64,000 nucleotides of DNA. Source: Rutidosis leptorrhynchoides. Its lineage: Eukaryota > Streptophyta > Magnoliopsida > Asterales > Asteraceae. Each line of letters begins with the position of its first letter. The first letter of the stretch is position 1. The stretch covers positions 334,501,501-334,565,500 of the forward strand of contig NC_092333.1 in the NCBI RefSeq assembly GCF_046630445.1, given 5' to 3'. Below, piece after piece: positions 50,069-62,000 of the stretch. The notes below the pieces were generated by a model, which worked only from the letters and a program-made list of their open reading frames with translations, was not told the DNA's origin and made no database searches. A program made the translations under genes and the position numbers.

Positions 50069-50405
50069 ACATATGAAGGAAGAAAAAAAGATGTGTTTGA
50101 TGTTCACCAAAAACGCGATTTTTATAGGCATGTCAGCTGCTACAGGGGCTCATGCGATCGCATGAGCTTTACTCCTCTAGGCCATGCGATCGCATGGCCA
50201 GCTGGAGAGGCTCACATGTTTTTGTTTTTTAGTTTGCCGACGGTTTTATAATATAATATAATATATATATTAATTTTAAGAATTAATTATATATTATATT
50301 ATATTCATGTGCATAGTTGACTTGTAAAAAGAACAATTGCAACTAACAGCTTGTCTTTCCTGAAGGATAATGCTTTGAAATATATGTTCGTTTTTAGCAT
50401 TATCA
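48655..50405 (-). repeat. Element C 5' LTR (1,751 bp)
   Basis: It matches the 3' LTR closely, but lacks 261 bp between CTTGTAA repeats and keeps a 16-bp piece (about 49639-49654) missing from the other. (TA)n tract at about 49998-50065. Confidence 0.92.
50148..50199. promoter_or_regulatory. Paired 20-bp palindromes, 5' LTR of C
   Basis: The same two palindromes as in the 3' LTR, at 50148-50167 and 50180-50199, centres 32 bp apart. Confidence 0.6.
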
Positions 50406-50410
50406 ATTCT

Positions 50411-51171
50411 CTATTCCGAGGAATAACTCTCTCTCTACTTACTAAGGTGAACTTCATAGCCCCACTTTCTATTGTGCACAACTTACTTACTTTACCTGGG
50501 GTGAGACACATGCTGTTTTTACTTTTTACACTTTAGACACAAGTACCAAACTGTTAAACTATGCTATACCCGGCTATGTCCGACTAAGTCCCTACAGTGA
50601 TATTTTTAATTGTTGCGGCATGCTTAATTATTGGGGATAGGCCTATCGGGAGTAGCGTCCCCGATACATTTGACTAAGTCTTTGTATTACTTGATAATGA
50701 AATTAAAACCGACAAGGACAGACACAACTTGTCATGGGGCAAACTTAAACGTTTAGTCTAAATATCACGCTTTGGCATAACTTTAGATCCTGCGAGAGAT
50801 CAACTTTACAAACTAAATCTTGTGGTCTAAAAATAACTATTCCAACTTTTGTTAAACCTATGAACTTCACTCAACCTTTTTGGTTGACACTTTAGCATGT
50901 TTTGTCTCAGGTGCTGTTTGAGCAAGTATACTTATCTACTGCTTATGTGATGCTACTTGGACTTAGAATCAAGAACTATTGCATTTATTACTCTTGCATT
51001 TGAAACAATTACTTTATTGTAATTTCCAATATTGTAACGACATTTCATTTTCCGCTGCGTACTCAATAAAGCTTATTTTTTTATCATTTAGAATTGTTCT
51101 CGTATTATAATATGTTGGTATAATTTGATATTAGTGACGCTCCTTCCAGACCCTATTGGGAGGTCGTCACA
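50411..51171 (+). repeat. Element B LTR copy 3, right part
   Basis: Continuation of the LTR interrupted by element C, ending GGTCGTCACA and followed by the AATTA target-site duplicate (51172-51176). It contains the hairpin motif CAACCTTTTTGGTTG at 50872-50886. Confidence 0.88.
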
Positions 51172-51451
51172 AATTACATAATAATAATACTCGTGATAAT
51201 ACAAATAATAATACTTATTTTAATATTAACTATTCTATTATTTATAAAAAGATACTAATACTAATATATACGAAAATAATAATAATTTGTATTATTTTCA
51301 TAATGATAATAATAAACCTTTTCATCATAATGATAATAATATTAATGTTTTAAAATTAATAATAATATCATAAGTAATACTCATAGTAATAATAATAATA
51401 GATATAATACTTATATTTATGATAATAATAATAATAATAACAATTATGATA
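51172..51451. repeat. AAT/ATT-rich low-complexity DNA between elements B and A
   Basis: Imperfect trinucleotide repeat, continuous with 19195-19275 on one side and 63370-63470 on the other once B and A are removed. Reading frames here are artefacts of the repeat. Confidence 0.85.
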
Positions 51452-51456
51452 CTTAT
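51452..51456. repeat. Target-site duplication CTTAT (left), element A
   Basis: CTTAT lies before the LTR and is repeated exactly at 63370-63374. Confidence 0.9.
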
Positions 51457-54400
51457 TGTAGAGACCCGTCCTAATCCATCTAGACGAAGTCATCAACATT
51501 TGGTCCCATTGTGAGGTACTCTCCTAAGTATGCAATGAGTGACTCCATGTAATATCTTTAAAATGAGCAAATGAACAGCGGAAGATTTCTTTCATACTTG
51601 AGAATAAACATGCTTTAAAGTGTCAACCAAAAGGTTGGTGAGTTCATAGGTTTATCATAACAATCATTTCACTATTTTAATAGACCACAAGATTTCAGAT
51701 ATTTAATTTTACACGTAACCCGAGTACAAAATAATACGCGTAACCCGCGAATTAAAAATCATTCATATGGTGAACACCCGGTAATCGACATTAATAAAAA
51801 TGCATCTAGAATATCCCCATCATTCCAAGACTTTCATCGGATATGATAAATCGAAGTACTAAAGAATCCGTAACCCCGATGGGGTTTGTTAGGCCCAATA
51901 GATCTATCTTTAGGATTCGCGTCAATTAGGTTTTCTGTTCCCTAATTCTTAGATTACTAGACTAAAAAGGGTGATATTCGATTCGATAATCCAACCATAG
52001 AATGTAGTTTCGATTATTTGTGTCTATCTCGTAAAACATTTATAAAAGCAGCGCATGTATTCTCAGTCCCAGAAATATATATTGCAAAAGCATTTAAAAA
52101 GGGGGCAAATAAAACTCACAATACAATATTTTGTAGTAAAAATATTCATACGACGATACTGAACAATGCAGGGTTGGCCTCGAATTCACGAACCTATATC
52201 ATTTGTATATATATTAAAACATATAATCGTAATCGAACAAGTTTATGTTTTATTATTAATTGTTATGTTTTATCATTAGTATTTATTATGAAAATATTAA
52301 TCTTGTTATGTGATATGTTTTAAATATATTCTTATATAGCTATTTATTTGGTAAAATAATATCAATAATGATAAATAAAAGTTTGTATCTTTTTATGATA
52401 ATAATAATAATACTAAAAGTAATTAGATTTAGTAATGATACTGATATTAATAATTTTGATAATAATACTAGTTATAAAAATAATGTTAGTAATAATAATA
52501 ATTTTAATAAAAATGATAATAATGATAAGATAAAAATGTTAGTTTTCATAGAAATAATATTTTAAATAATAATGGTACTTTTAATAAAGATGATGATTTT
52601 AGTAGAAATTTTAGTAGTCCTATTACTAATAATACCAATATTAATGTTAAATGATAATTCTAAAACTATTATTAATAATAATGATACTTTTAGTAATAAT
52701 GGTCACAATAATAATACTTATGATAATCATAATACTAATACTCATATTATTATTAATAATAAATATTTTAGTAATAATAATAATAATGATAATAATATTA
52801 ATTATACTAATAATCTTATTTCTAATATTGGTAATAATAATAAAAATCAATAATAAATAACAATAATAATAATAATGAAATAATAATAATAAGAGTATTA
52901 GTAATAACTACCTCAAAGGATTAGTCCTTAGAAAAATGCCCAAGTCCAGGTTTGAACCCGCGACCTCCCGCTAACCCAAAACATTCCTTAACCATTACTC
53001 CAATTGTGATTTCATGAAATAATTCCTAACTAAAACTGTATAATCTAACCTTTCTATTTCCTTTCTTCTTAATCAATAACAATCATCATCACCATGTCTT
53101 AATCGAGATCTTCATTATCACGAATCATCAATCTTACGTATCATCATTGATTATATGTATCGATTATCATCATCATTCATGTTATCCTATCATCATCATT
53201 ATACGGATCATTATTTAACCATCATCATGATCATCACCTCTAACCCATCATCAATATACATATCAACTATATCATTATCACTAATCATCATCTTTATAAT
53301 CTGTTCATCATTTTATTGTATCATCATTGATTATTAATCAGACCATGAAACAGGCAACGATATTCACCTGTATTCATTTTATGGAATGGTTTTCGTGACC
53401 CAGGCCCAATAACCAAAGAATGGAATACGGCCCAAATAAAAATAGTTCTCATATCATAGTCCAATTGAGGCCCGTGTCTATATTTATATTAAGGATTCAG
53501 TTGAGTAACCCTACCAAAATCAAGTGGATTTATATTGTTTAATTGTTGTCAGCCACAAGGAAAAAGAACACGAGAGAAAAAAAAGAACGACAATATTGTT
53601 GTATACAATAACATCACCTTTTCAACTTGCTCATGAAACAGAAGGAAGAAGAAAAATTACTGCAGTTTTTGATTGAAATAAATGAAAAGTAATAGCAGGT
53701 GTAGCAGGAATAATATGTTCGAATAGTAGTCTGATCAAGAGGGTTTGCAGCAGGTTTTAATGAGGAAGATCGAATAACCATAGCAGTAGAAAATGAAAGG
53801 AAGAAAGAAATTGAAGAGAGAGAGGAAGAGAGAGAGAGACATAGCGGGTTATGATCTTGGTGGTTCAAAGTGGTGATTTGTAATTAGGTTTTAGTTTATT
53901 GAACAAAATAGAAGTGGAGACGGTTGTGGTGGTTGATTACTCATAACAAAACTGAAGCAGTAACATGATTTTAATGGTGATGTTTTTCATCGATTATTAA
54001 ACAGAAAGATTAGAGCAGGAACAGTAGGTTTGTGGCAATGGTGTTGGGTATGATTGGAGTAGGAATCGATCAAAATAGCAAGCTAGTTACAGCAGTCATG
54101 GTTGAATCGAAGAAGGTGTTTTTAATTGGTGGTTTGAGGGTTTTTAAAAAATAAACAAATATACGCGAGTGGTGTTGTTTATGTGGTGATGAATTCAAGG
54201 GTGACCGGTGGCAGGCAGTTTAGGGTGGTGGCGGCTGAAGTGATGGTTGATGATAAAACAAGAGCAAGATAGTTAGAGAGATGGTTTCCTGTGTCCCATT
54301 GTTATCTAATCTATGTATGTATATCTATATATCGATAAATTAGAATTAGATAGTTTATGCTAAAACCCAAAAATAGTGATAAGTCACTAATCCACTTTAA

Positions 54401-55581
54401 CTCACGGAATGGAACTTAGTTTCCTGTATCCAAGTTGTTTGTTGTTTGTCTAATTGCTACCGACGTTTTCTTTTTCTTCAACTAGGTCCCATAAAAGCAA
54501 TGTGTAATGAACTATCTATATCTATAAATATAATTCTGTAATCGTAAATCTAGCTTAATCATTATTAATAATATAATAATACCAAAAGAAGAGTTAAAAA
54601 CGTGTAAGATTAGTATCAACACGAATATGATTGAAAAATAATTTGTAAACAACAACCGTAATTAGCGGTGTTGACTTTTATCACATCTAGACTCTTAGAC
54701 CCTTTTACCATTCGTATTACCTTATTAAGTTATTATTTATATTATTTATTCTTCTATTCTATTCTATGGAGTATATAAGTTAATACTTAACTATAAAGTA
54801 TTTATTTACGTTAATCTGGTGTGGTGAATAAGAAGCAAAACGTACCAAGATTTCAGAAAAACCAAAGATCTCAAAGTATCAATTTAATTTATTTGACTGA
54901 GTATTTATTGATTGCTATAATCTCACCCACTATTATCCTAGTTATAAACCAACATTATTATTTAATAATTATTATTTATTATTTAAAGATTTTGTAAATA
55001 AACTATACGGGTTATTAACATATCCTACTAAAAATGTTTTCATTCCCTAAAACAAGAAAATAGAAATATAATCGTATCATTTAAATTTTTGTTTGATAAA
55101 TTTCGTCCCTGGAATCAATAAAAATTTAACTAACATTAAAATTTTAACTCTTTTTCGGATCACCGTTTATTTTTAAAATCATATAAGTTCGTATTAAATT
55201 TGTTTAATATCTATCAAATGGAAATTGAGCGTTACTGTTGTTTACTAAATAAATTCGAAACCATAAAAATACATTCAACATACCTTACATATATATATAT
55301 TTATAGATTTCTTTTAATATTAATATCCTATATCATATATTATTTTATTTACATAATTAATTAACTCATATAATATTTTAATTTATAATAATTAATATAT
55401 ATGTACCTATTTACAAATAATAGTTCGTGAATCGTCGAAACTGGTCGAGAGTCAATTGAACATATGAAACAGTTCCAAATTTTTGAGACTCAACATTACA
55501 GACTTCGCTCATAGTGTTAAAGATATTAAATCGTATCGAGAGTTTGGTTTAAATTTAGTCGAAATTTTCCAGGTCGTCACA
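51457..55581 (-). repeat. Element A 3' LTR (4,125 bp)
   Basis: Minus-strand ends are TGTGACGACC and GGTCTCTACA. It contains a SINE-like module (52880-53010), AAT-rich (52370-52880) and ATC-rich (53080-53340) tracts and the hairpin motif at 51624-51637. No gene is supported in it. Confidence 0.9.
52880..53010 (-). other. SINE-like (tRNA-derived) module in element A 3' LTR
   Basis: The minus strand has an A-box-like TAATGGTTAAGG (52985-52996), then GGTCGCGGGTTCAAACCTG holding a B-box-like GGTTCAAACCT (52948-52958), and the segment runs into an ATT-rich tail. A Pol III promoter pair plus simple-repeat tail is SINE structure. Target-site duplications were not found, so the call is tentative. Confidence 0.42.
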
Positions 55582-55617
55582 GTACCTACCCGCTAAAGAA
55601 ATTTCGTCTCGAAATTT
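55582..55617 (-). other. Polypurine tract of element A
   Basis: The minus strand reads AAATTTCGAGACGAAATTTC then TTTAGCGGGTAGGTAC against the LTR start. Confidence 0.78.
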
Positions 55618-56818
55618 AAGTGTGGTAGTCATGGCTAACAATAAAAATGTTTTCCAGACGAATATGAGTTGATAAATAGAGTTTTATCATTATTGAGTAA
55701 TATAGATAAAACGATTTGCTTTTGTGAAACATACGAGTGAAGCTGTCACAAAAGAGTGAAATAAGATAAATAGAGGTTCGTCTTAACTTTTGACGTAGTC
55801 TCGGTTGAATTCCGGAATTCAAAGAATTTAGAGAAGATCTTTGAAATCTATATAAGATTTGATTCTTCGGTAAATAAGGAAATTAGGATTCTATTTGATT
55901 AAATGCGGTTATCTGCCTCGATTGCTACATCTGATATATTGCTATAAATTCATCTCTTCCGTTCCATTATTTTTTTCACCACTCATATACTTTCTTTTCC
56001 AATTCTCATTTCCTAAAGATCTGTTAATATGCTCAATCATGTTCCGATCCTTGTTATTTTATTGATCATATTTACAGTCATTCTTCTTTTACATATACCA
56101 CCAGAGGAATCTGTTTACTTCTACGATTACCTTGAGGTTATCGTATTTTAATTCTCCCGTGTCTTTATGTTGCTATGTGCATTGATATACACGATTTGCA
56201 ATTTCTATTGTTGTTGTCGTTCTTATATTTCGGAGCTCCAAGTTTTTGTTTATCTTCCCATTTTCTAAGTAAAGCGATTAAGACGTCTCGGATTCGTTGA
56301 TTAAATCTTTGAATTTCGAATGATCATGGCTAACATTCTAAGAAAGAAATGGTAATAGCACGATCTGAGTTGTTAAATTACCAGAAAATTCGGAAAGATA
56401 GAAATATCAAGAAAATATGTCCTTGATATGTTTAGAGGTTAAGTAAAATGAAAGAGTCACGTAACATGGTTCATGAAGAGGGTATGGTCTACTGTGAACC
56501 ATCATCACGTTTCATTAGAAATTCACCATGACTTACTGTAATATAATCATGTTGGCAGGGCGTCATTATATTATACTAACTCATGCTTCAATTCCCAACA
56601 CTTCTCTAGAAACCATTCATAATTCAAACTCGAATTTTAAAGAAATTTAGAAACTAAAATAATTTCCTTTATGATGTAACACGGATAGCAAGAAGAGATA
56701 AATAATTTCGAACAAGAATATTTATGAAAATATTCTCAGAAATATCGAAGATATTTGTGATGATATTTTTCAGAATTTCTAAGATCGAAGATTGATGAAG
56801 AAAGATTTTCCACAAGAT
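55618..56818. other. Element A internal non-coding sequence
   Basis: It parallels 6044-6889 of A-prime but is longer (1,201 against 846 bp). Part of the extra length is a block at about 55970-56260 with no A-prime counterpart that I can place. No gene is supported. Confidence 0.55.
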
Positions 56819-57061
56819 TTAACATGACTTCAGAGCAATATATTCTCTAAAGGTTTCATTAGATCCTGAATTACCTGGATTCTTTGAATATAGGGTTTGG
56901 TCCTTGTATTTGTCCTTGGTCTCCTTCAGGGTTAGCTCAATCCGTTTTTCAGTACCAAATTTTCTATCAATCGTTCTCAACCTTCCATTCTTTATTATCA
57001 AACTTTTAGCCATTTAGACCATCTACACTTTTGCTGTTTCCTCTGCACTTAATGCTACCAT
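56819..57061 (-). pseudogene. Second short ORF of element A, basic protein remnant
   Basis: A frame from the ATG at 57059-57061 reads MVALSAEETAKV, two stops, then MAKSLIIKNGRLRTIDRKFG and KRIELTLKETKDK. The counterpart in A-prime is at 6890-7213. It is basic and without a recognised domain. It was probably part of an ancestral gag. Confidence 0.4.
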
Positions 57062-58202
57062 ATATGAATAATCAGTTATCAATTCGAAGTGGTTTCAAGA
57101 GAATTGTGTTTTTAGATGATTAAACGCTGATTATAATCGTCAAGATACAAATGAGGTTTAAGATGAAATCAAGTGGCAAACTTGAAGAAATGTTTAGTTT
57201 CATATGTTATAATCAATATTTTGATTCATTTTGATTGTCCAATGTTAGTAGTCTACAGTTAGTAGTTCAATAATTCATATATAGTTTATTATATTCGAAT
57301 TAATTAATACGTATCATTACCCATTGTATACATGTCTCAGACTCGATCACAACTTAAAGTATATATATTATTTGAGAATCAACCTCAACCCTGTATAGCT
57401 AACTCGAGCATTACCGCATATAGAGTGTCTATGGTTATTCCAAATAATATATATAGATGACGTCGATATGATATGTCAAAATATTGTCTTACTGTCCCGA
57501 TTTATCCGACGATATTTAAAGTGCGTAAAATAAATAACATAAATTAAATGACGATAAATAAAATTGCGAGAATTAAAATTGCGATAAATAAGTTGCAATA
57601 AATAAATGTAATAAGGAATTAACAGTTAGCTAGGAACAGTTAGCTAGGATTTTGTCAGCGTGGATTCTTAACAAAATTTCTCATAGTTAATTTGTTTGTT
57701 TCAAATAAATTTTATTTTGTCAAATGTTTCCTTCATTATGCCAGTTGTTAGATTCTGATAGGTTAAAATCCAAATATGAAATTGGATGAAAATGGTTATT
57801 CTGCGGCGAACGGATACGTATATCTGTGGATGTAAGTAGGATAGTAAATGACCGTTGAATCAGATTCGAAGAATGTACATTGTAACTTATAAATGTGAAA
57901 TTTAAATATTCCTCGGGTATTACCTACCCGTTAAAATATTTTCACCATTAACAGTTTGTACAAATGAATTTTTAATTACAATCTTTATGAAAACATATAT
58001 ACATATATATTTTCTTCAAATGTAATCATGGATTTAAATGAGTTAATATGATATTAAACTCATCTAATTTACGGTTAGAACTAGAGTACATAATCTCTAA
58101 AATATTAGAGATTACATAATCATCATGTCGAACGAAGATCAATGATGTAGAACGTCATGTAGAACGAAGATAACCGATGTAAAACAAGATGTAGAACGAA
58201 GA
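57062..58202. other. Element A internal non-coding sequence
   Basis: It includes 57385-57490, which is the reverse complement of 5600-5727 in the plus-strand LTR. The empty Cassandra insertion site is at about 57541-57552. No gene. Confidence 0.6.
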
Positions 58203-58714
58203 TTATGCTTGAGGTATAGATTGCGATGTTGAGATGTGTGATGTTGAAACTTGGGTTGTTGGTGGTACTATTGGTGCCGGTGATGTTGCTGAAGCTGGTA
58301 TGTTTTGCACCATATTTTCCAAGCTATTACTCGAGCGCGAAGTTCGTTGATTTCTTCTATTACCCCGGGATGGTTTTCGGTCAGAATGAGCGGATGAATA
58401 AGGTTTTGAATTTGAGATAGTATATAATCGTGGCAAGATATTCAGGAAATGAGGGTGAAAATGGTGTTGTGGATAGGTTCGCCGGTAAGTGCTTCAGGTT
58501 CTTCGCCAAGAGGGAAATGTGGTGGATGAAAGGGATCACCTTCTTCTGGTATCCAATTATTTAGTAGACTACGAACCCATCTCCAATTTATCCAGAATAG
58601 ATGATGGCTAATTAGTTGATCTATTCCGGTCACACTACTTTCAGAGATTGAGTGGAAATCCATATCGGAATAGTTGTCAGAATCTGAGGAACTTGAACTA
58701 GTAGCGAGTTTCAT
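58203..58714 (-). pseudogene. gag-like ORF of element A, two frameshifts
   Basis: It begins with the ATG at 58712-58714 (MKLATSSSSSDSDNYSDMDF), then HLFWINWRWVRSLLNN and GDPFHPPHFPLGEEPEALTG. Compared with A-prime, one base is lost near 58445, then the middle part (NHPGVIEEINELRARV) is in another frame. A second one-base loss near 58346 restores the first shifted frame for the Ser/Thr/Pro-rich tail. It ends near 58203. The same protein in a second element, degraded at different sites, supports former coding function. Confidence 0.58.
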
Positions 58715-59084
58715 CTTACACGGTTAGATAAAATATTTTCGATAGAAAATAGATTATAGGATTTAGTTTGGTATGCTTCAATACATAATTTACATATGTA
58801 TATACATTACCAAAATCCCATAAGTCACGGAGGGATTCTCGGAAGCTATCAGACAATGTTTATAGCAACAGATATGCTAAGATATAAATCTGTCTATACA
58901 CTATCTACGCAATAATTGCACTAAGACATGTCTAGACTTAGGAATGATAGGCAGGAAATTTTACACTAGGAATGATAAGCAAAACTTATAATATGCAGCT
59001 AAGGTCGAAGTCCAGACTTGCTAATGCATCCTAACGACTACCAATCAGACTCACTAATGCAAGACCTGGTTCCCTAAGACCACC

Positions 59085-59096
59085 GCTCTGATACCA
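59085..59096 (-). other. Primer-binding site of element A (Met-tRNA type)
   Basis: The minus strand reads TGGTATCAGAGC two bases inside the LTR boundary. Confidence 0.88.
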
Positions 59097-59098
59097 CC

Positions 59099-62000
59099 TG
59101 TAGAGACCCGTCCTAATCCATCTAGACTAAGTCATCAACATTTGGTCCCATTGCGAGGTACTGTCCTAAGTATGCCATGAGCGACTCTATGTAATATCTT
59201 TAAAATGAGCAAATCAACAGCGGAAGATTTTTTCATACCTGAGAATAAACATGCTTTAAAGTGTCAACCAAAAGGTTGGTGAGTTCATAGGTTTATCATA
59301 ACAATCATTTCAATATTTTAATAGACCACAAGATTTCAGATATTTAATTGTACACGTAACTCGAGTACAAAATAATACGCGTAACCTGCAAATTAAAAAT
59401 CATTCATATGGTGAACACCTGGTAATCGACATTAACAAAAATGCATCTAGAATATCCCCATCATTTCGGGACTCTCATCGGATATGATAAATCGAAGTAC
59501 TAAAGCATCCGTAACCAGGATGGGGTTTGTTAGGCCCAATAGATCTATCTTTAGGATTCGCGTCAATTATGGTTTCTGTTCCCTAATTCTTAGATTACCA
59601 GACTAAAAAGGGTGATATTCGATTCGATAATCCAACCATAGAATGTAGTTTCGATTACTTGTGTCTTTTTCGTAAAACATTTATAAAAGCAGCGCATGTA
59701 TTCTCAGTCCCAAAAATATATCTTGTAAAAGCATTTAAAAAAGGAGCAAATGAAACTCACAATACAATATTTTGTAGTAAAAATATTCAGACGACGATAC
59801 TGAACAATGCAGGGTTGGCCTCGAATTCACGAACCTATATCATTTGTATATATATTAAAACATATAATCGTAATCGAACAAGTTTATGTTTTATTATTAA
59901 TTGTTATGCTAGTAACTTGTATGTTTCGTTAATAACTAAATTAACTATACATATTTTATATACTTTAGATAAATAATTAGTATTTATTATGAAAATATTA
60001 ATGTTGTTATGTGATATGTTTTAAATATATTGTTATATAGCTATTTATTTGGTAAAATAATATCAATAATAATAAATAAAATTTTGTATCTTTTTATGAT
60101 AATAATAATAATACTAAAAGTAATTAGATTTAGTAATGATACTGATATTAATAGTTTTGATAGTAATAGTAATAATAAAAATAATGTTAGTAATAATAAC
60201 AATTTTAATAAAAATGATAATAATTATAAGATAAAAATGTTAGTTTTTACAGAAATAATATTTTAAATAATAATGGTAATTTTAATAAAAATGATGATTT
60301 TAATAGAAATTATAGTAGTCCTATTACTAATAATACCAATATTAATTTTAAATGATAATTCTAAAACTATTATTAATAATAATGATACTTTTTGTAATAA
60401 TGATCACAATAATAATACTTATGATAATCATAATACTAATACTCATATTATTAATAATAATAAATATTTTAGTAATAATAATAATGATAATAATATTAGT
60501 TATACTAATAATCTTATTTCTAATATTGGTAATAATAATAATTACTTAAAAACAATCAATAATAAATAACAATAATAACAATAACAATAATAATAATAAT
60601 GAAATAATAATAATAAGAGTATTAGTAATAACTACTTCATAGGAGTAGTCCTTCAAAAAATGCCCAAGTCCAGGTTTGAACCCGCGACCTCCCGCTATCC
60701 CAAAACATTCCTTAACCATTACTCCAATTGTGATTTCATGAAATAATTCCTAACTAAAACTGTATAATCTGTCCTTTCTTTTTCCTTTCTTCTTAATCAA
60801 TAACAATCATCATCACTATGTCTTAATCGTGATCTTCATTATCACGAATCATCAATCTTACGTATCATCATTGATTATACGTATCGATTATCATCATCAT
60901 TCATGTTTTCCTATCATCATCATTATACGAATCATTATTTAACCATCATCATGATCATCACCTCTAACCCATCATCAATATACATATCATCTATATCATC
61001 ATCACTAATAATCATCTTTATAATCTGTTCATCATTTTATTGTATTATCATTGATTATTAATCAGACCATGAAACAGGCAACGATATTCAGCTTTATTCA
61101 TTTTATGGAATGGTTTTCGTGACCCAGGCCCAATAACCAAAGAATGGAATACGGCCCAAATAAAAACAGTTCACATATCATAGTCCAAGTGAGGCCCGTG
61201 TCTATATTTATATTAAGGATTCAGTTGAGTAACCCTACCAAAATTAAGTGGATTTATATTGTTTAATTGTTGTCTGCCACAAGGAAATAGGACACGAGAG
61301 AGAAAAAAAAGAACCACAATATTGTTGCATACAATAACATCACCTTTTCAACTTGCTCGTGAAACAGAAGCAAGAAGAAAAATTACTGGAATTTTCGATT
61401 GAAATAAATGAAAAGTAATAGCAGGTGTAGCAGGAATAATACGTTCGAACAGTAGTCTGATCAAGAGGGTTTGCAGCAGGTTTTAATGAGGAAGATCGAA
61501 TAACCATAGCAGTAGAAAATGAAAGGAAGAAAGAAATTGAAGATAGAGAGGAAGAGAGAGAGAGAGACATAGCGGGTTATGATCTTGGTGGTTCAAAGTG
61601 GTGATTTGCAATTGGGTTTTGGTTTATTGAACGAAATAGAAGTTGAGACGGTTGTGGTGGTTGATTACTCATAATAGAACTAAAGCAGTAACATGATTTT
61701 AATGGTGATGTTTTTCATCGATGATTAAATAGAAAGATTAGAGCAGGAACAGCAGGTTTGTGGCAATGGTGTTGGGTATGTTTGGAGTAGGAATCGATCA
61801 AAACAGCAAGCTAGTTGCAGCAGTCGTGGTTGAATCGAAGAAGGTGATTTTAATTGGTGGTTTGAGGGTTTTTAAAACAGAAACAAATATACACGAGTGG
61901 TGGTGTTTATGTGGTGATGAATTCAAGGGTTACCAGTGGTAGGCGGTTTAGGGTGGTGGCGGCTGAAGTGATGGTTGGTGATAAAACAAGAGCAAGATAG

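Larger units (their letters stand above)
33651..50405 (-). mobile_element. Element C: Athila-like Ty3/gypsy retrotransposon, 16.8 kb, nested in B
   Basis: Complete structure on the minus strand: 5' LTR (50405-48655), Asp-tRNA primer site, leader, gag-protease, RT-RNase H-integrase, zinc-finger-like ORF, env-like gene, 3' non-coding region and 3' LTR (35652-33651). LTR ends are TGAT and ATCA. Flanks ACTCT (33646-33650) and ATTCT (50406-50410) are a target-site duplication with one later change. The intact LTR at 26641-26660 shows the empty site. Length, primer tRNA, single-frame gag-pol and an extra gene after pol fit the Athila lineage. Stops and frameshifts make it non-autonomous now. Confidence 0.9.
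19276..51171 (+). mobile_element. Compound element B: LTR-internal-LTR-internal-LTR, hosting element C
   Basis: Three LTRs of one family (19276, 24605, 31602) and two internal regions (about 21151-24604 and 27424-31601) form a tandem array on the plus strand. One AATTA pair encloses the whole, which is expected if unequal recombination between LTRs enlarged a single insertion. LTR 3 is split by element C. Excluding C and its duplicated target the array is about 15.1 kb. Family features are LTR ends TATAACGACC and GGTCGTCACA, a Met-tRNA primer site, RT scraps and a chromodomain scrap, so it is a degraded chromovirus. The two internal copies look only a few percent apart by eye. Confidence 0.85.

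Noticed and set aside
52018..52860. Several frames of 65-101 codons in element A LTRs
   Set aside because: They are Asn/Ile-rich products of AAT repeats or extend from LTR sequence with no conserved protein features.
53614..53868. Ser-rich 84-codon minus frame in element A LTR (also 61340-61570)
   Set aside because: Present in both LTRs by descent, low complexity, no homology recognised, no start context.
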